Assembly: GCA_016779205.1 (NCBI GenBank)
Contig: JADHOC010000007.1
Coordinates: 122,138 to 186,137, forward strand
DNA length: 64,000 bases
DNA from: Planctomycetota bacterium
GTDB taxonomy: Bacteria; Planctomycetota; UBA1135; GCA-002686595
Direction of reading: 5' to 3'
Position numbers and translations under genes: made by a program. Shown piece after piece: positions 51,474 to 59,800 of the stretch (the first letter of the stretch is position 1; each line of letters starts with the position of its first letter). The notes beneath the pieces were generated by a model that saw only the letters and a program-made list of their open reading frames with translations, was not told where the DNA came from and ran no database searches.

Positions 51474-53090
51474 TCAGCTCGGGGGCGCGAGGTGCTTCAG
51501 CATGACCTCCTGCAGGAGCGGGAGGCGGACGGGCTTCTCCAGGAAGCCGTTCATGCCCGAGTCGATCGCGTCCGCGCGGTCGTGCTCGAAGGCCCCGGCG
51601 GTGAAGGCGACGATGGGGAGGTCGCGCCATGCCACGTCGAGCTGGCGGATCCTCCGGGTCGCCTCCGTGCCGGCCATGATGGGCATCATGAGGTCCATCA
51701 GGACGAGGTCGTAGGACGACCTCGCCACGGCCTCCACCGCAGCCTGGCCGTCGGCGACTACCCTGGCCTCGGCGCCCAGCTTCTCCACGAGCCGCCGCGC
51801 GATCACCTGGTTGATCTGGTTGTCCTCGACGATGAGGATGCGGGAGCCCTGGAACCTCCCGGGATCGGCGGCTGGAATCGACGGCGCCTCCTCGACGGGG
51901 GCAGGGAGGGCGCCTCCCTCCACGGGCTTCATTTCGAATGAGAAGGCGAAGGTGCTGCCTTCTGGGCCGCTGCTGACCAGCTCCAGCGAGCCCCCCATGG
52001 CGCGCGCGAGCTCGCCGGAGATGGCGAGGCCGAGGCCCGTACCGCCGAACTCACGGGTCACGGAGTCGTCGGCCTGGGTGAACGGGTCGAACAGCGAGGG
52101 CTGGGCAGCCTCCGCGATCCCGATGCCCGTGTCGGAGATCGAGATCCGCGCTCCGTCCTCTCCCAGGGGTTCGAGGGAGAGCCGGATGCCTCCCTCGGCC
52201 GTGAACTTCACCGCGTTCCCGAGGAGGTTCGCGATGACCTGTCCGATCCTGCGCTCGTCACCTGACCGCGGGGCCTCGAACGCGTCACCGCAGTCGACGT
52301 CGAAACGCAGGCCCTTCGCGAACGCCTTGGCGCGGAACTGATCGGCGACGCGGTGGACGGTCTCGGGCAATGACATCGGGCTCAGCTTGAGCTCCGCGCC
52401 GCTCGCCTCCATCTTCGACAGGTCGAGGATGTCGTTCACAAGGGCGAGGAGCGCCTGGCCGCAGGAGTCCATGGTCACGATCTGCTCCTGCTGCTCGTCC
52501 GTGAGCTCGGTCGTCCGCAGCAGGTCGATCATCGCCCCGAACCCGTTCAGGGGCGTTCGGATCTCGTGGCTCATCACCGCGAGGAAGCGCTCCTTGGCCC
52601 GGACCGCGGCGTGCGCGTCGTTCAGGGCAGCGCTGAGCTCCTTGCCCAGCTCTCGGGCGTCCTTGAGGGCGGTCATGCTCGCTTGCATGGCCAGCAAGAG
52701 GTCGGGCGTGGCGTCGCTCGGCGGGAAGTCCCCGAGGGTCAGCTTCTGGGCGGCCACCTCGCTCACACTATGGAGGACCGGCGACCCGAAGAAGGCCAGG
52801 TGGCCGGGCTCCTCCAGGGGGACGAGGCTGCCCTTGAGTTCGAGGCTGGTCGCGCGATGTCGCAGAACCACGGCGACGCTGGGGGTGGGGTCGATCTCGG
52901 CGAGGCTCTGGGCTCCGCGGGGGCGAAGCACCTCGAAGGTCGCGTCGGCCTGCTCGCCCACCCCGACCGCCTTCCGGCGGCGCAGGACCTCGCCGACCTG
53001 GACGATCCGCAGCTCGCGATCGAGGACCAGGCCGAAGGGGAACGAGGTTGCGAACCTCTCGCTGGAGAGCGAGACCGACGAGTCACCCAT
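51474..53090 (-). CDS. HNOBA-domain hybrid histidine kinase
   Basis: The 538-residue protein begins with a heme-NO-binding-associated (HNOBA) domain (residues about 10-130: RFATSFPFGLVLDRELRIVQ, SLELKGSLVPLEEPGHLAFF, KLTLGDFPPSDATPDLLLAM). A coiled coil follows, then the phospho-acceptor domain with His175 (VMSHEIRTPLN), an ATPase domain (NLLGNAVKFT, DTGIGIAEA, GGTGLGLAIS) and a C-terminal receiver with Asp466 (LVLMDLMMP). It starts five bases after the H-NOX stop, so H-NOX should report NO or another heme ligand to it. The receiver on the same chain suggests a phosphorelay; no downstream Hpt or response regulator is encoded nearby. Confidence 0.93.
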   Translation of the reverse strand: MGDSSVSLSSERFATSFPFGLVLDRELRIVQVGEVLRRRKAVGVGEQADATFEVLRPRGAQSLAEIDPTPSVAVVLRHRATSLELKGSLVPLEEPGHLAFFGSPVLHSVSEVAAQKLTLGDFPPSDATPDLLLAMQASMTALKDARELGKELSAALNDAHAAVRAKERFLAVMSHEIRTPLNGFGAMIDLLRTTELTDEQQEQIVTMDSCGQALLALVNDILDLSKMEASGAELKLSPMSLPETVHRVADQFRAKAFAKGLRFDVDCGDAFEAPRSGDERRIGQVIANLLGNAVKFTAEGGIRLSLEPLGEDGARISISDTGIGIAEAAQPSLFDPFTQADDSVTREFGGTGLGLAISGELARAMGGSLELVSSGPEGSTFAFSFEMKPVEGGALPAPVEEAPSIPAADPGRFQGSRILIVEDNQINQVIARRLVEKLGAEARVVADGQAAVEAVARSSYDLVLMDLMMPIMAGTEATRRIRQLDVAWRDLPIVAFTAGAFEHDRADAIDSGMNGFLEKPVRLPLLQEVMLKHLAPPS

Positions 53091-53095
53091 GGCTC

Positions 53096-53638
53096 TCAGG
53101 CGCTCTCTCGGATCATGAACTGGCAGTGGCCGGGGACGCTGGCGTCGAGCAGCTCGATCTCAATCGAGGTTTCGAAGCGCTTGGCGAGGCCCTTGACCAG
53201 TCCGATGACCATGGGCGCGAGGCCCTCTCGCTCGGAGTAGTAGTGGAGCACGCTGGAGCCGTCTTCCAGTGAGTCGCGCTTGAAACTCGGCGGCACCAGC
53301 CCTGGCATGGCGTGTCCGATGCGGTCATGCATCGCGTCGAGGTTGTCGAGGAACTCGTTCAGGGAGCCGCCCATCATCGCGACGAGGTCACCGTAGCCCT
53401 CCTCGATGGTGTAGATCGTCCAGTACTCGCCGAAGGCCTCGAGGACCGTCTCCGCGGGGAGCTCGAGGGTCTCGGACGCGGCGCCGACGAGCTGGTAGGT
53501 GATGGCGTCGTCATACAGGTCCATCGCCACGAAGCCCCCCGGGTCGACCTTTGCCCGTTTACAGATGGTGAGCCAGGCGTCGTCTCCAAAGCGGCTGCGC
53601 ACGAGGCCTTCAACGGCGCGATTGACGAGTCCGTACAT
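53096..53638 (-). CDS. H-NOX heme gas sensor
   Basis: The 180-residue protein matches the H-NOX family, a heme domain that binds NO and in some cases O2. It starts MYGLVNRAVEGLVRSRFGDD, contains the proximal heme ligand His104 (LDNLDAMHDRIG), the MPGLVPPSF segment and the heme-propionate motif Tyr133-x-Ser135-x-Arg137. Length is normal for stand-alone bacterial H-NOX. It precedes the HNOBA histidine kinase gene with a five-base gap, the usual arrangement for NO signalling modules. The distal-pocket residue that decides O2 binding was not determined. Confidence 0.95.
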   Translation of the reverse strand: MYGLVNRAVEGLVRSRFGDDAWLTICKRAKVDPGGFVAMDLYDDAITYQLVGAASETLELPAETVLEAFGEYWTIYTIEEGYGDLVAMMGGSLNEFLDNLDAMHDRIGHAMPGLVPPSFKRDSLEDGSSVLHYYSEREGLAPMVIGLVKGLAKRFETSIEIELLDASVPGHCQFMIRESA

Positions 53639-53765
53639 GGGGCGTTGGGTAAGGGAGAGGCGGGACGGGGGCCTACATCAGACCTCGGAACCGCGATTCC
53701 GTCCATATGCAGGCGGCGGAGAGATTGGCCGGGCTGCGCGGAGTCGGTCCGCGGTCCGGTCCGCC

Positions 53766-55688
53766 TCAGAGGTCGACCTCGGTGGCCTCCTCGGCACGCT
53801 CCATGATGAAGCGGAAGCGGGCAGAGGGGTCCTTGCCCATCAGGTCGCTCATGACCCGGTCGGTCTCGAGGCCGTCCGCGATCTCGACGCGCAGGAGGCG
53901 GCGCTGCTTGGGGTCGAGCGTCGTCTCCCAGAGCGTGCGCGGCATCATCTCACCCAGCCCCTTGAAGCGGGTGATGGATGGGGCGGAGCGGCCGCCGCCG
54001 TGCTCGGCGATGATCCGGTCGCGGTCCGCCTCGTCAGCGGCCCACCAGGTCTCCTTCGCGATGTCCACGCGGTAGAGCGGGGGGACCGCGATGAACAGGC
54101 GCCCCGCCGAGATGAGCCCGGGCAGGTGGCGGTAGAAGAACGTCAGCAGGAGCGTCGTGATGTGATGGCCGTCCGAGTCAGCGTCCGCCAGGAGGATCAC
54201 CCTCTGGTAGCGGAGCTTGGAGAGATCGAAGTTCGGCCCGATCCCGCAACCCAGGGCGGTCACCAGGTCGGCCAGCTCCTTGTTGTCGAGGACCTTCTTG
54301 AGCCCGGCGTCCTCGGTGTTCAGGACCTTGCCGCGCAGGGGCAGGATGGCCTGGAGGGTCCGATTGCGACCCTGCTTGGCCGATCCGCCGGCCGAGTCAC
54401 CCTCGACGATGAAAAGCTCGGAGTCGTCGCGATTCTTGGTGGAACAGTCCGAGAGCTTGCCGGGGAGCGTGAGGCGGCTCGTGGCTGACTTGCGCGAGAC
54501 GGAGGCCGAGGCCGCGCGGCTCGCGGCCCGGGCTCGACTGGCGGCGATCACACGCGTGATGATCTGCTCGGCGGTGGAGCTGTTCGAGTTCAGCCACTTC
54601 TCGAGCGCGGGTCGCAGGGCCCCGTCGACGAGGGCCTGGACCTCCGGGTTGTTCAGCCGGTCCTTGGTCTGCCCCTGGAACTGGGGGTCCGCGATGAAGA
54701 CCGAGAGGATGCCCAGGATCCCCTCCCGGATGTCCTCGTGGGTGATCTTCACCCCGCGCGGGGTGAGCTTGTGGGTCTCGATGTAGTTCCGGACCGCCTT
54801 GTTGAGCCCCGCGCGGAAGCCGTTCTCGTGGCTCCCGCCAGCGCCGGTCGTGATGCCGTTGACGTAGCTGCGGACATGCTCGTCCGTGGAGTCCGTCCAC
54901 TGGAACACCATCTCGACGCGGGCGTCCGGGGTCTCCTTGGCCAGGAAGAACGGCTCCTCGTGGATGGGGGAGGCAGAGCGGGACTTGCCGACATCCTCGA
55001 GGTAGTCGCGGATCCCGTTCTCGTGGCGGAAGACCGTTCGCTTCCCGGCGACCTCGTCCACGAAGACCATCTTCACGTTGGAGTGAAGGAACGCGGCCGT
55101 CTCGAGCCGCTGCTGGAGGGTCTCGGGGTTGAAGGTCGTCTTCGGGAAGATCTTCGGGTCAGGCGTGAACGTGATCGTCGTCCCCGAGCCGCGGACCTCC
55201 TTGCCCTTGGCCTTCAGGAGCTTGGTCGCTGCGACGCCGCGGGCGAAGTCCATCTTGTACTGGCCCCCGTCCCGCCGGACGACGGCCGTGAGCTTCTTGG
55301 ACAGGGCGTTGACCACCGACGCGCCGACGCCGTGGAGGCCGCCGGAGGTCTTGTAGTTGCCATCGCCGTCGTTCTGGAACTTGCCGCCGGCGTGGAGCTC
55401 GGTGAGGACGAGCTCCAGGCCCGACTTGCCGGTCTTCTTGTTGCGATCGACCGGGATGCCGCGCCCGTTGTCGGCGACGGTCACGGTGTCGCCCGACTTG
55501 TGGAGCGTCAGCGTGATCTCGCTCGCGTGGCCGTTCATGGCCTCGTCCACGGAGTTGTCCAGCACCTCCCACACGAGGTGGTGGAGACCCGCGCTGTTCA
55601 CCCCGCCGATGTACATGCCGGGGCGCTTGCGTACGGCCTCGAGCCCTTGGAGGACGGTCAGCTGGTCTGCTGTGTAAGCCTTGGCCAT
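53766..55688 (-). CDS. parE: DNA topoisomerase IV subunit B
   Basis: The 640-residue protein has the GHKL ATPase domain (VLDNSVDEA, DNGRGIPVD, GGLHGVGASVVNALS), a transducer with QTKDRLNN, and the TOPRIM domain (LFIVEGDSAGGSAKQGRNR, DADSDGHHI), ending with RFKGLGEMMP. It lacks the large insertion seen in some gyrase B subunits, and its length and its partner just upstream fit ParE. It decatenates daughter chromosomes together with ParC. It begins four bases after the parC stop. Assignment to topoisomerase IV rather than gyrase rests on layout, since no second pair is in the window for comparison. Confidence 0.9.
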   Translation of the reverse strand: MAKAYTADQLTVLQGLEAVRKRPGMYIGGVNSAGLHHLVWEVLDNSVDEAMNGHASEITLTLHKSGDTVTVADNGRGIPVDRNKKTGKSGLELVLTELHAGGKFQNDGDGNYKTSGGLHGVGASVVNALSKKLTAVVRRDGGQYKMDFARGVAATKLLKAKGKEVRGSGTTITFTPDPKIFPKTTFNPETLQQRLETAAFLHSNVKMVFVDEVAGKRTVFRHENGIRDYLEDVGKSRSASPIHEEPFFLAKETPDARVEMVFQWTDSTDEHVRSYVNGITTGAGGSHENGFRAGLNKAVRNYIETHKLTPRGVKITHEDIREGILGILSVFIADPQFQGQTKDRLNNPEVQALVDGALRPALEKWLNSNSSTAEQIITRVIAASRARAASRAASASVSRKSATSRLTLPGKLSDCSTKNRDDSELFIVEGDSAGGSAKQGRNRTLQAILPLRGKVLNTEDAGLKKVLDNKELADLVTALGCGIGPNFDLSKLRYQRVILLADADSDGHHITTLLLTFFYRHLPGLISAGRLFIAVPPLYRVDIAKETWWAADEADRDRIIAEHGGGRSAPSITRFKGLGEMMPRTLWETTLDPKQRRLLRVEIADGLETDRVMSDLMGKDPSARFRFIMERAEEATEVDL

Positions 55689-55692
55689 CGTG

Positions 55693-58173
55693 CTAGAGGG
55701 TCGGCGCGTTCACGGGGTCGTGGACGATCTGCTTGATGCGACCGTTCTTCTGGATCTCCGTCCCGACCCCGCCGCGGGCGGTCGTGCGGTACTTGACCGT
55801 CGAGATGTTCTTCTGGGCGCCTCGGTTGGTCTCCACGGTGAGCAGGTCCCGGTCTCCACGGCTTGCCTTGAAGCCGAGCAGGGCGTCCTCCTTGGCGACC
55901 TTGATGAGACGAACGCCCTTGCCCGGGCCGCCGAGGTAGTTGACCTCCTCCGCGGGGCAGACGATGGCTCGGCAGCGCTGGGTGACCGCGAGGATCGTCT
56001 CGCTGCCGTGGACCTTGAGGACGCCGATCACCGACTTCCCCGCGCTCGGCCGGCCGAAGCGGCGACCCGAGCGCGTGGAGGGCTCCTGGAACTTGTCGAG
56101 GCCGAACCGGAGCGCGTATCCGTCGCTGGTCGCCGCGAAGCCGTGGACCATGGGGCAGGTGTCGGGCTTCTCGGGGTCCTCGGCGATGCTGCCACCGAGG
56201 GTCCGGGGGTCGAAGGAGATGACGGCGACGATGCGCTCCCCGTCCTTCAGCTTGAAGAGCTTCTGGATCGGCTCGCCGAAGCCTGTCGACGACGGGAGAT
56301 CGGCGAAGCGGGCCGTGTAGCAGGTCCCAGCCGACGAGAAGAAGCCCACGGTCGCCCGGGTCGAGCCCGCCACGCAGGCGAGGACGCTGTCGCCGTCGCG
56401 GATCCGTGACTTCGACGGCTCCTTGATCTCCTTCTGCCGCTTGACCCAGCCGTCCCGGGTGACGAGGAGGTGGGTGTCCTCGGCGACGATGAAGTCCTCC
56501 TCCGAGTATTCGACCTCCTCGGCGGGGGCCTCCACGACCGTGCGACGCTTGGCCTCCTTGGACTTGCCCAGCTCCTTGAGGACGTCCTTCAGCTCGTCGC
56601 GCACGATGCCCCAGCGGCCAGAGGCGGCGGGGTCGCTGTCGTCTTCACCGAGGAGCTCGCGGATCTCGCCGGCCCGGGTGCGCTTGGCCTCGAGCTCGTC
56701 GAGCACGAGGTTGATCTCCAGCTTGGCGAGGCGATAGAGCTTCAGCTCGAGGATCGCGTCGGTCTGCTCCTCGTCGAGCTGCTTGTACTTCTTGAGGATC
56801 TTCTTGGCCGCATCGGCCTTCCCGCTCGACGCCCGGATGATCCGGATGATGTCGTCGAGGGCGTCGAAGACGAGGGCGAACCCCTCGAGGATGTGAATTC
56901 GCTTCTCGAGGCCCTGGAGCTCGTTCCGGAGCCTCCGCGTCACCACATCGAGGCGGAAGTGGAGGAAGTGCCAGAGCACCTCCTTGAGGCCCAGCCGCGA
57001 GGGCGCCCCGACCTCCGGGTTCTCGGTTGGGACCAGGCAGGTGAGGTTGTAGCTGTAGTTCACCTGCAGGTTGGTGTGCCGGTACAGGTACGCCAGCACC
57101 TTCTGCTCGTCCGCGTCCTTCTTGAGATCCAGCTCGACCCGGATGTCCTCCGCGGAGAGGTCACGGACGTCGACGATGAGCGCCATCTTGCGCTGCACGA
57201 CGATCTGCCCGATCTGCTCCACGAGGTTCGCCTTGTTCACGCCGTAGGGGACGCTCGAGATCACCATCGTCTTGGTGCTGCGCGTCTTGAGCTTGCGGTC
57301 GATCGCGCAGGTGCCCCGGATCTTGATCGACCCCGAGCCCGTCTTGTAGATCTCGCGGAGCTGCTCGCGCGACGCGATCACATGCCCTCCGGTCGGGAAG
57401 TCCGGCCCCTGCACCGCGTCGTTGGCGACCAGCTGGTAGTCCTTGACCTCAGGATCCGCCAGCAGCTTGAGGCACGCGGAGATCGTCTCCGCCATGTTGT
57501 GCGGCGGGATGTTGGTGGCCATCCCGACCGCGATGCCGGCGCCGCCGTTGACCAGCAGGTTCGGGTAGCGGGCGGGGAGCACCACCGGCTCCTCGTTCGT
57601 GCCGTCGTAGTTCGGCCGGAAGGGGACCGTGCCGTTGCGGATGTCATCCAGCAGCGGGAGCGCGGGCGGCGCGAGGCGGCACTCGGTGTATCGGTAGGCG
57701 GCGGCGGAGTCGCCGTCGATGGAGCCGAAGTTCCCGTGGCCGTCCACGAGGTTGTGCCGCATCTGCCACGGCTGGGCCATGCGGACCAGGGCGTCGTAGA
57801 GGGCGGTGTCCCCGTGGGGGTGGAAGTCCTTCAGCGCCGATCCCACGACGCCCGCGCACTTGCGCGGCTTGGCGTCCGGGAGCATGCGCTCTCTGAGCAT
57901 GGTGTAGAGGATCCGCCGCTGGACCGGCTTGAGCCCGTCGCGCACGTCGGGGAGCGCTCGGCTGGTGATGACGGACAGCGAGTAGTTGAGGTAGCGCGCC
58001 TGGGCGGCCTCATGGAGGGCGACCGCCTCCTCGCCATCGCCGGAGGCTCCGCCGGAGCCCGTCCCGTCACCGGGACCGTCCGCGTCCTCGAAGAGGCCGG
58101 GGGCCGCCTTCTTCTTCGAACGCTTGCTCGAGCTGGTCTTCTTCGTCGACTTCGACGTCTTGGTGCGCGCCAC
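55693..58173 (-). CDS. parC: DNA topoisomerase IV subunit A
   Basis: The protein (826 residues from the GTG at 58171-58173; 856 if the ATG at 58263 is used) has a basic Lys/Ser-rich N-terminus, the breakage-reunion domain with the catalytic Tyr162 ([11 protein letters not shown]) and [20 protein letters not shown], a long coiled-coil and gate region, and a C-terminal beta-pinwheel ([17 protein letters not shown] and later blades). No clear GyrA box is seen, which favours ParC over GyrA. In the quinolone pocket, [10 protein letters not shown] has Thr123 where most enzymes have Ser. parE follows four bases downstream. Confidence 0.9.
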   Translation of the reverse strand: MARTKTSKSTKKTSSSKRSKKKAAPGLFEDADGPGDGTGSGGASGDGEEAVALHEAAQARYLNYSLSVITSRALPDVRDGLKPVQRRILYTMLRERMLPDAKPRKCAGVVGSALKDFHPHGDTALYDALVRMAQPWQMRHNLVDGHGNFGSIDGDSAAAYRYTECRLAPPALPLLDDIRNGTVPFRPNYDGTNEEPVVLPARYPNLLVNGGAGIAVGMATNIPPHNMAETISACLKLLADPEVKDYQLVANDAVQGPDFPTGGHVIASREQLREIYKTGSGSIKIRGTCAIDRKLKTRSTKTMVISSVPYGVNKANLVEQIGQIVVQRKMALIVDVRDLSAEDIRVELDLKKDADEQKVLAYLYRHTNLQVNYSYNLTCLVPTENPEVGAPSRLGLKEVLWHFLHFRLDVVTRRLRNELQGLEKRIHILEGFALVFDALDDIIRIIRASSGKADAAKKILKKYKQLDEEQTDAILELKLYRLAKLEINLVLDELEAKRTRAGEIRELLGEDDSDPAASGRWGIVRDELKDVLKELGKSKEAKRRTVVEAPAEEVEYSEEDFIVAEDTHLLVTRDGWVKRQKEIKEPSKSRIRDGDSVLACVAGSTRATVGFFSSAGTCYTARFADLPSSTGFGEPIQKLFKLKDGERIVAVISFDPRTLGGSIAEDPEKPDTCPMVHGFAATSDGYALRFGLDKFQEPSTRSGRRFGRPSAGKSVIGVLKVHGSETILAVTQRCRAIVCPAEEVNYLGGPGKGVRLIKVAKEDALLGFKASRGDRDLLTVETNRGAQKNISTVKYRTTARGGVGTEIQKNGRIKQIVHDPVNAPTL

Positions 58174-58281
58174 TGGAGGGTCCTCGATGCTCTCCCGCGC
58201 GCGCCCGGGGCGGCTCACACTGGGGATCCCGAGCACGATAGGGGCGCGGGGAGGGCCGTACAAGCCCGCGGCGGTCTCGCC

Positions 58282-58587
58282 CTACGCTTCCTTCCAGAGA
58301 GCGGCGTCGATCACCGACGCCGCGTGCAGCAAGAAGCCGACGATACCGGGGAGGATCAGGAACCAGAGGAAGTAGCCGACCGAGACCCCGAGGAAGAGGA
58401 AGGCGGCCGAAAAGAGTCGTCCCTGGACGAGCTGGCCCAGCCCTGGAACGAAGAAGGACGCGAGGGCGGCCAGGATATTGCCCGTGGAGCCGCGGCCGGC
58501 GGGGCTGGGGTGCTGGATGCGGACGATGTCCTCGTTCTGGAGGCCCTGGGCCTGGGCTTCGTCACGGTAGATGCGTAGGGAGACCAT
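58282..58587 (-). CDS. Small TM2-like membrane protein
   Basis: The 101-residue protein has a short soluble start (VSLRIYRDEAQAQGLQNEDI) and two or three hydrophobic helices: AALASFFVPGLGQLVQGRLF, AAFLFLGVSVGYFLWFLIL, and IVGFLLHAASVIDAALW. The pattern PGLGQLVQGR followed by helices is typical of TM2/DUF5683-type proteins. Function is unknown. The ATG at 58585-58587 is chosen; longer in-frame sequence is Pro/Gly-rich. Confidence 0.72.
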   Translation of the reverse strand: MVSLRIYRDEAQAQGLQNEDIVRIQHPSPAGRGSTGNILAALASFFVPGLGQLVQGRLFSAAFLFLGVSVGYFLWFLILPGIVGFLLHAASVIDAALWKEA

Positions 58588-58637
58588 GGGGCTCCTTCTT
58601 GGGGAGGCCCCGGACTCGATTTCACGTCCGCCGGACA

Positions 58638-58823
58638 TCACGCACCGAGCACCCTCAGGAGGAGCCACCCCAGCAGGAAGATCGCGGGCCCCGTCGAGAT
58701 GCAGCCCGCCTTGAGGTGGCGCTGCTGGAGCGACCCCGCGCACTTCGGGCAGACCCGGGGCGGAGGTTGAGGGAGCTGCTCCCCGCAGTGGGGGCACTCC
58801 CTGGCGTCGAGGAGGCGGGGCAT
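58638..58823 (-). CDS. Tiny zinc-ribbon membrane protein
   Basis: This 61-residue protein has a CPHCGEQLPQ...VCPKCAG zinc ribbon (residues 10-28) and a C-terminal membrane helix (GPAIFLLGWLLLRVLG). The double CxxC with a following helix is a recurring architecture of tail-anchored zinc-ribbon proteins. It sits between mqnA (nine bases upstream) and the TM2-like gene (50 bases downstream) on the same strand, so the three may form one unit. Function is unknown. Confidence 0.75.
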   Translation of the reverse strand: MPRLLDARECPHCGEQLPQPPPRVCPKCAGSLQQRHLKAGCISTGPAIFLLGWLLLRVLGA

Positions 58824-58832
58824 GGGTCGAGG

Positions 58833-59657
58833 TTAGTGATCGTCGCCGTCGAGGTGGATCGGGTCAGGGAGGATGTTGGCGGGGCACACGCCTGCCAGGG
58901 CGGCACGCCGCTGGAATTCGGCGAGGCTGGGCGCCATGGCTGCGCCAGGGTCGTAGCTGCACTCCTCGGACAGGTACTCGAAGCACTTACCCTCGGGGAG
59001 CTGCCACTCCTCCGCAGCCCGTGCGGCGAGCTCCTTGATGGAGGCGCGGCCGGCCTCGCGGGCGCGGGCGAAGGCGCCCAGGTGGGGCTCGATGTCGGCG
59101 TCACCGCGGACGATCCACGCCGCGAAGATGAAGGGCAGGCCCGTCCGCCTGCGCCACTCCTCGCTGGGGTTCCAGGCCGGAGCGTCGATGGTCAGCGTCT
59201 CGCGCAGGGCGGGGTCACCGATGCGGAGCCACGCGTCGGTGTCGGTCCGCTCCCGCGGGTCCTCGCCGAGGGGGACCTCCTCGTACCGCGGTGGGCCCCC
59301 CTTGCGGTCGTGGAGGAGCGTCCTGGTCAGGGCAGCAGCCGCGCGACTGGAGGGGTCCATGGCGATGGAACGCACCTCCTGGATCGGCCTCCGGAGGAAC
59401 ACCTGCACGCTCCCGACGTAGCTCTCTCCCGCCACGGCGATGCCGTCGATGTAGCGGTAGCCGGGGGTCCGGAAGAGCTCGATGGACGAGACCATGGCGA
59501 CGTCGATCTCGCCGGCCCGCAGCTGCTCGATGAGCCGGGCGGGGACCGCATGGTGGAGCTGGATCCCAGGCTCGTCCCCGAGGCCGTGGTCCAGGGGGCG
59601 CCCGACCAGGTAGGGCACGGCTCCCACGCGGAGCGCATTGGTCGGTGTGGCTGACAT
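58833..59657 (-). CDS. mqnA: Chorismate dehydratase, futalosine pathway
   Basis: The 274-residue protein matches MqnA, which removes water from chorismate to give 3-enolpyruvyl-benzoate at the start of futalosine-route menaquinone synthesis. It begins LRVGAVPYLVGRPLDHGLG, then PARLIEQLRAGEIDVAMVSS, IDGIAVAGESYVGSVQVF, ETLTIDAPAWNPSEEWRRRT and GLPFIFAAWIVRG, all family landmarks. The ATG start is at 59655-59657. No other mqn gene is in the window. Confidence 0.9.
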   Translation of the reverse strand: MSATPTNALRVGAVPYLVGRPLDHGLGDEPGIQLHHAVPARLIEQLRAGEIDVAMVSSIELFRTPGYRYIDGIAVAGESYVGSVQVFLRRPIQEVRSIAMDPSSRAAAALTRTLLHDRKGGPPRYEEVPLGEDPRERTDTDAWLRIGDPALRETLTIDAPAWNPSEEWRRRTGLPFIFAAWIVRGDADIEPHLGAFARAREAGRASIKELAARAAEEWQLPEGKCFEYLSEECSYDPGAAMAPSLAEFQRRAALAGVCPANILPDPIHLDGDDH

Positions 59658-59800
59658 GGCTGCAGGAGTCTATCGGTCGAGGCGTGCCTCGATTCCCCCG
59701 GAAGGTCGCAACGGGGCGCAGATTCGCGCGTCCTGCTCACGAACCCGCGGCGGCGGGCCGCTGCCGCTGCCGGGACGACTGCTCCTGGACACCAGACCAC

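Noticed and set aside
49939..51630. Minus-strand frame of 563 codons opposite the radical SAM gene
   Set aside because: The plus strand has the CxxxCxxC motif and family segments; the antisense product is His/Asp/Arg low-complexity.
56470..58578. Plus-strand frame of 702 codons opposite parC
   Set aside because: It is an antisense shadow of a clear topoisomerase IV subunit, with Val/Asp/Glu-rich composition typical of such shadows.
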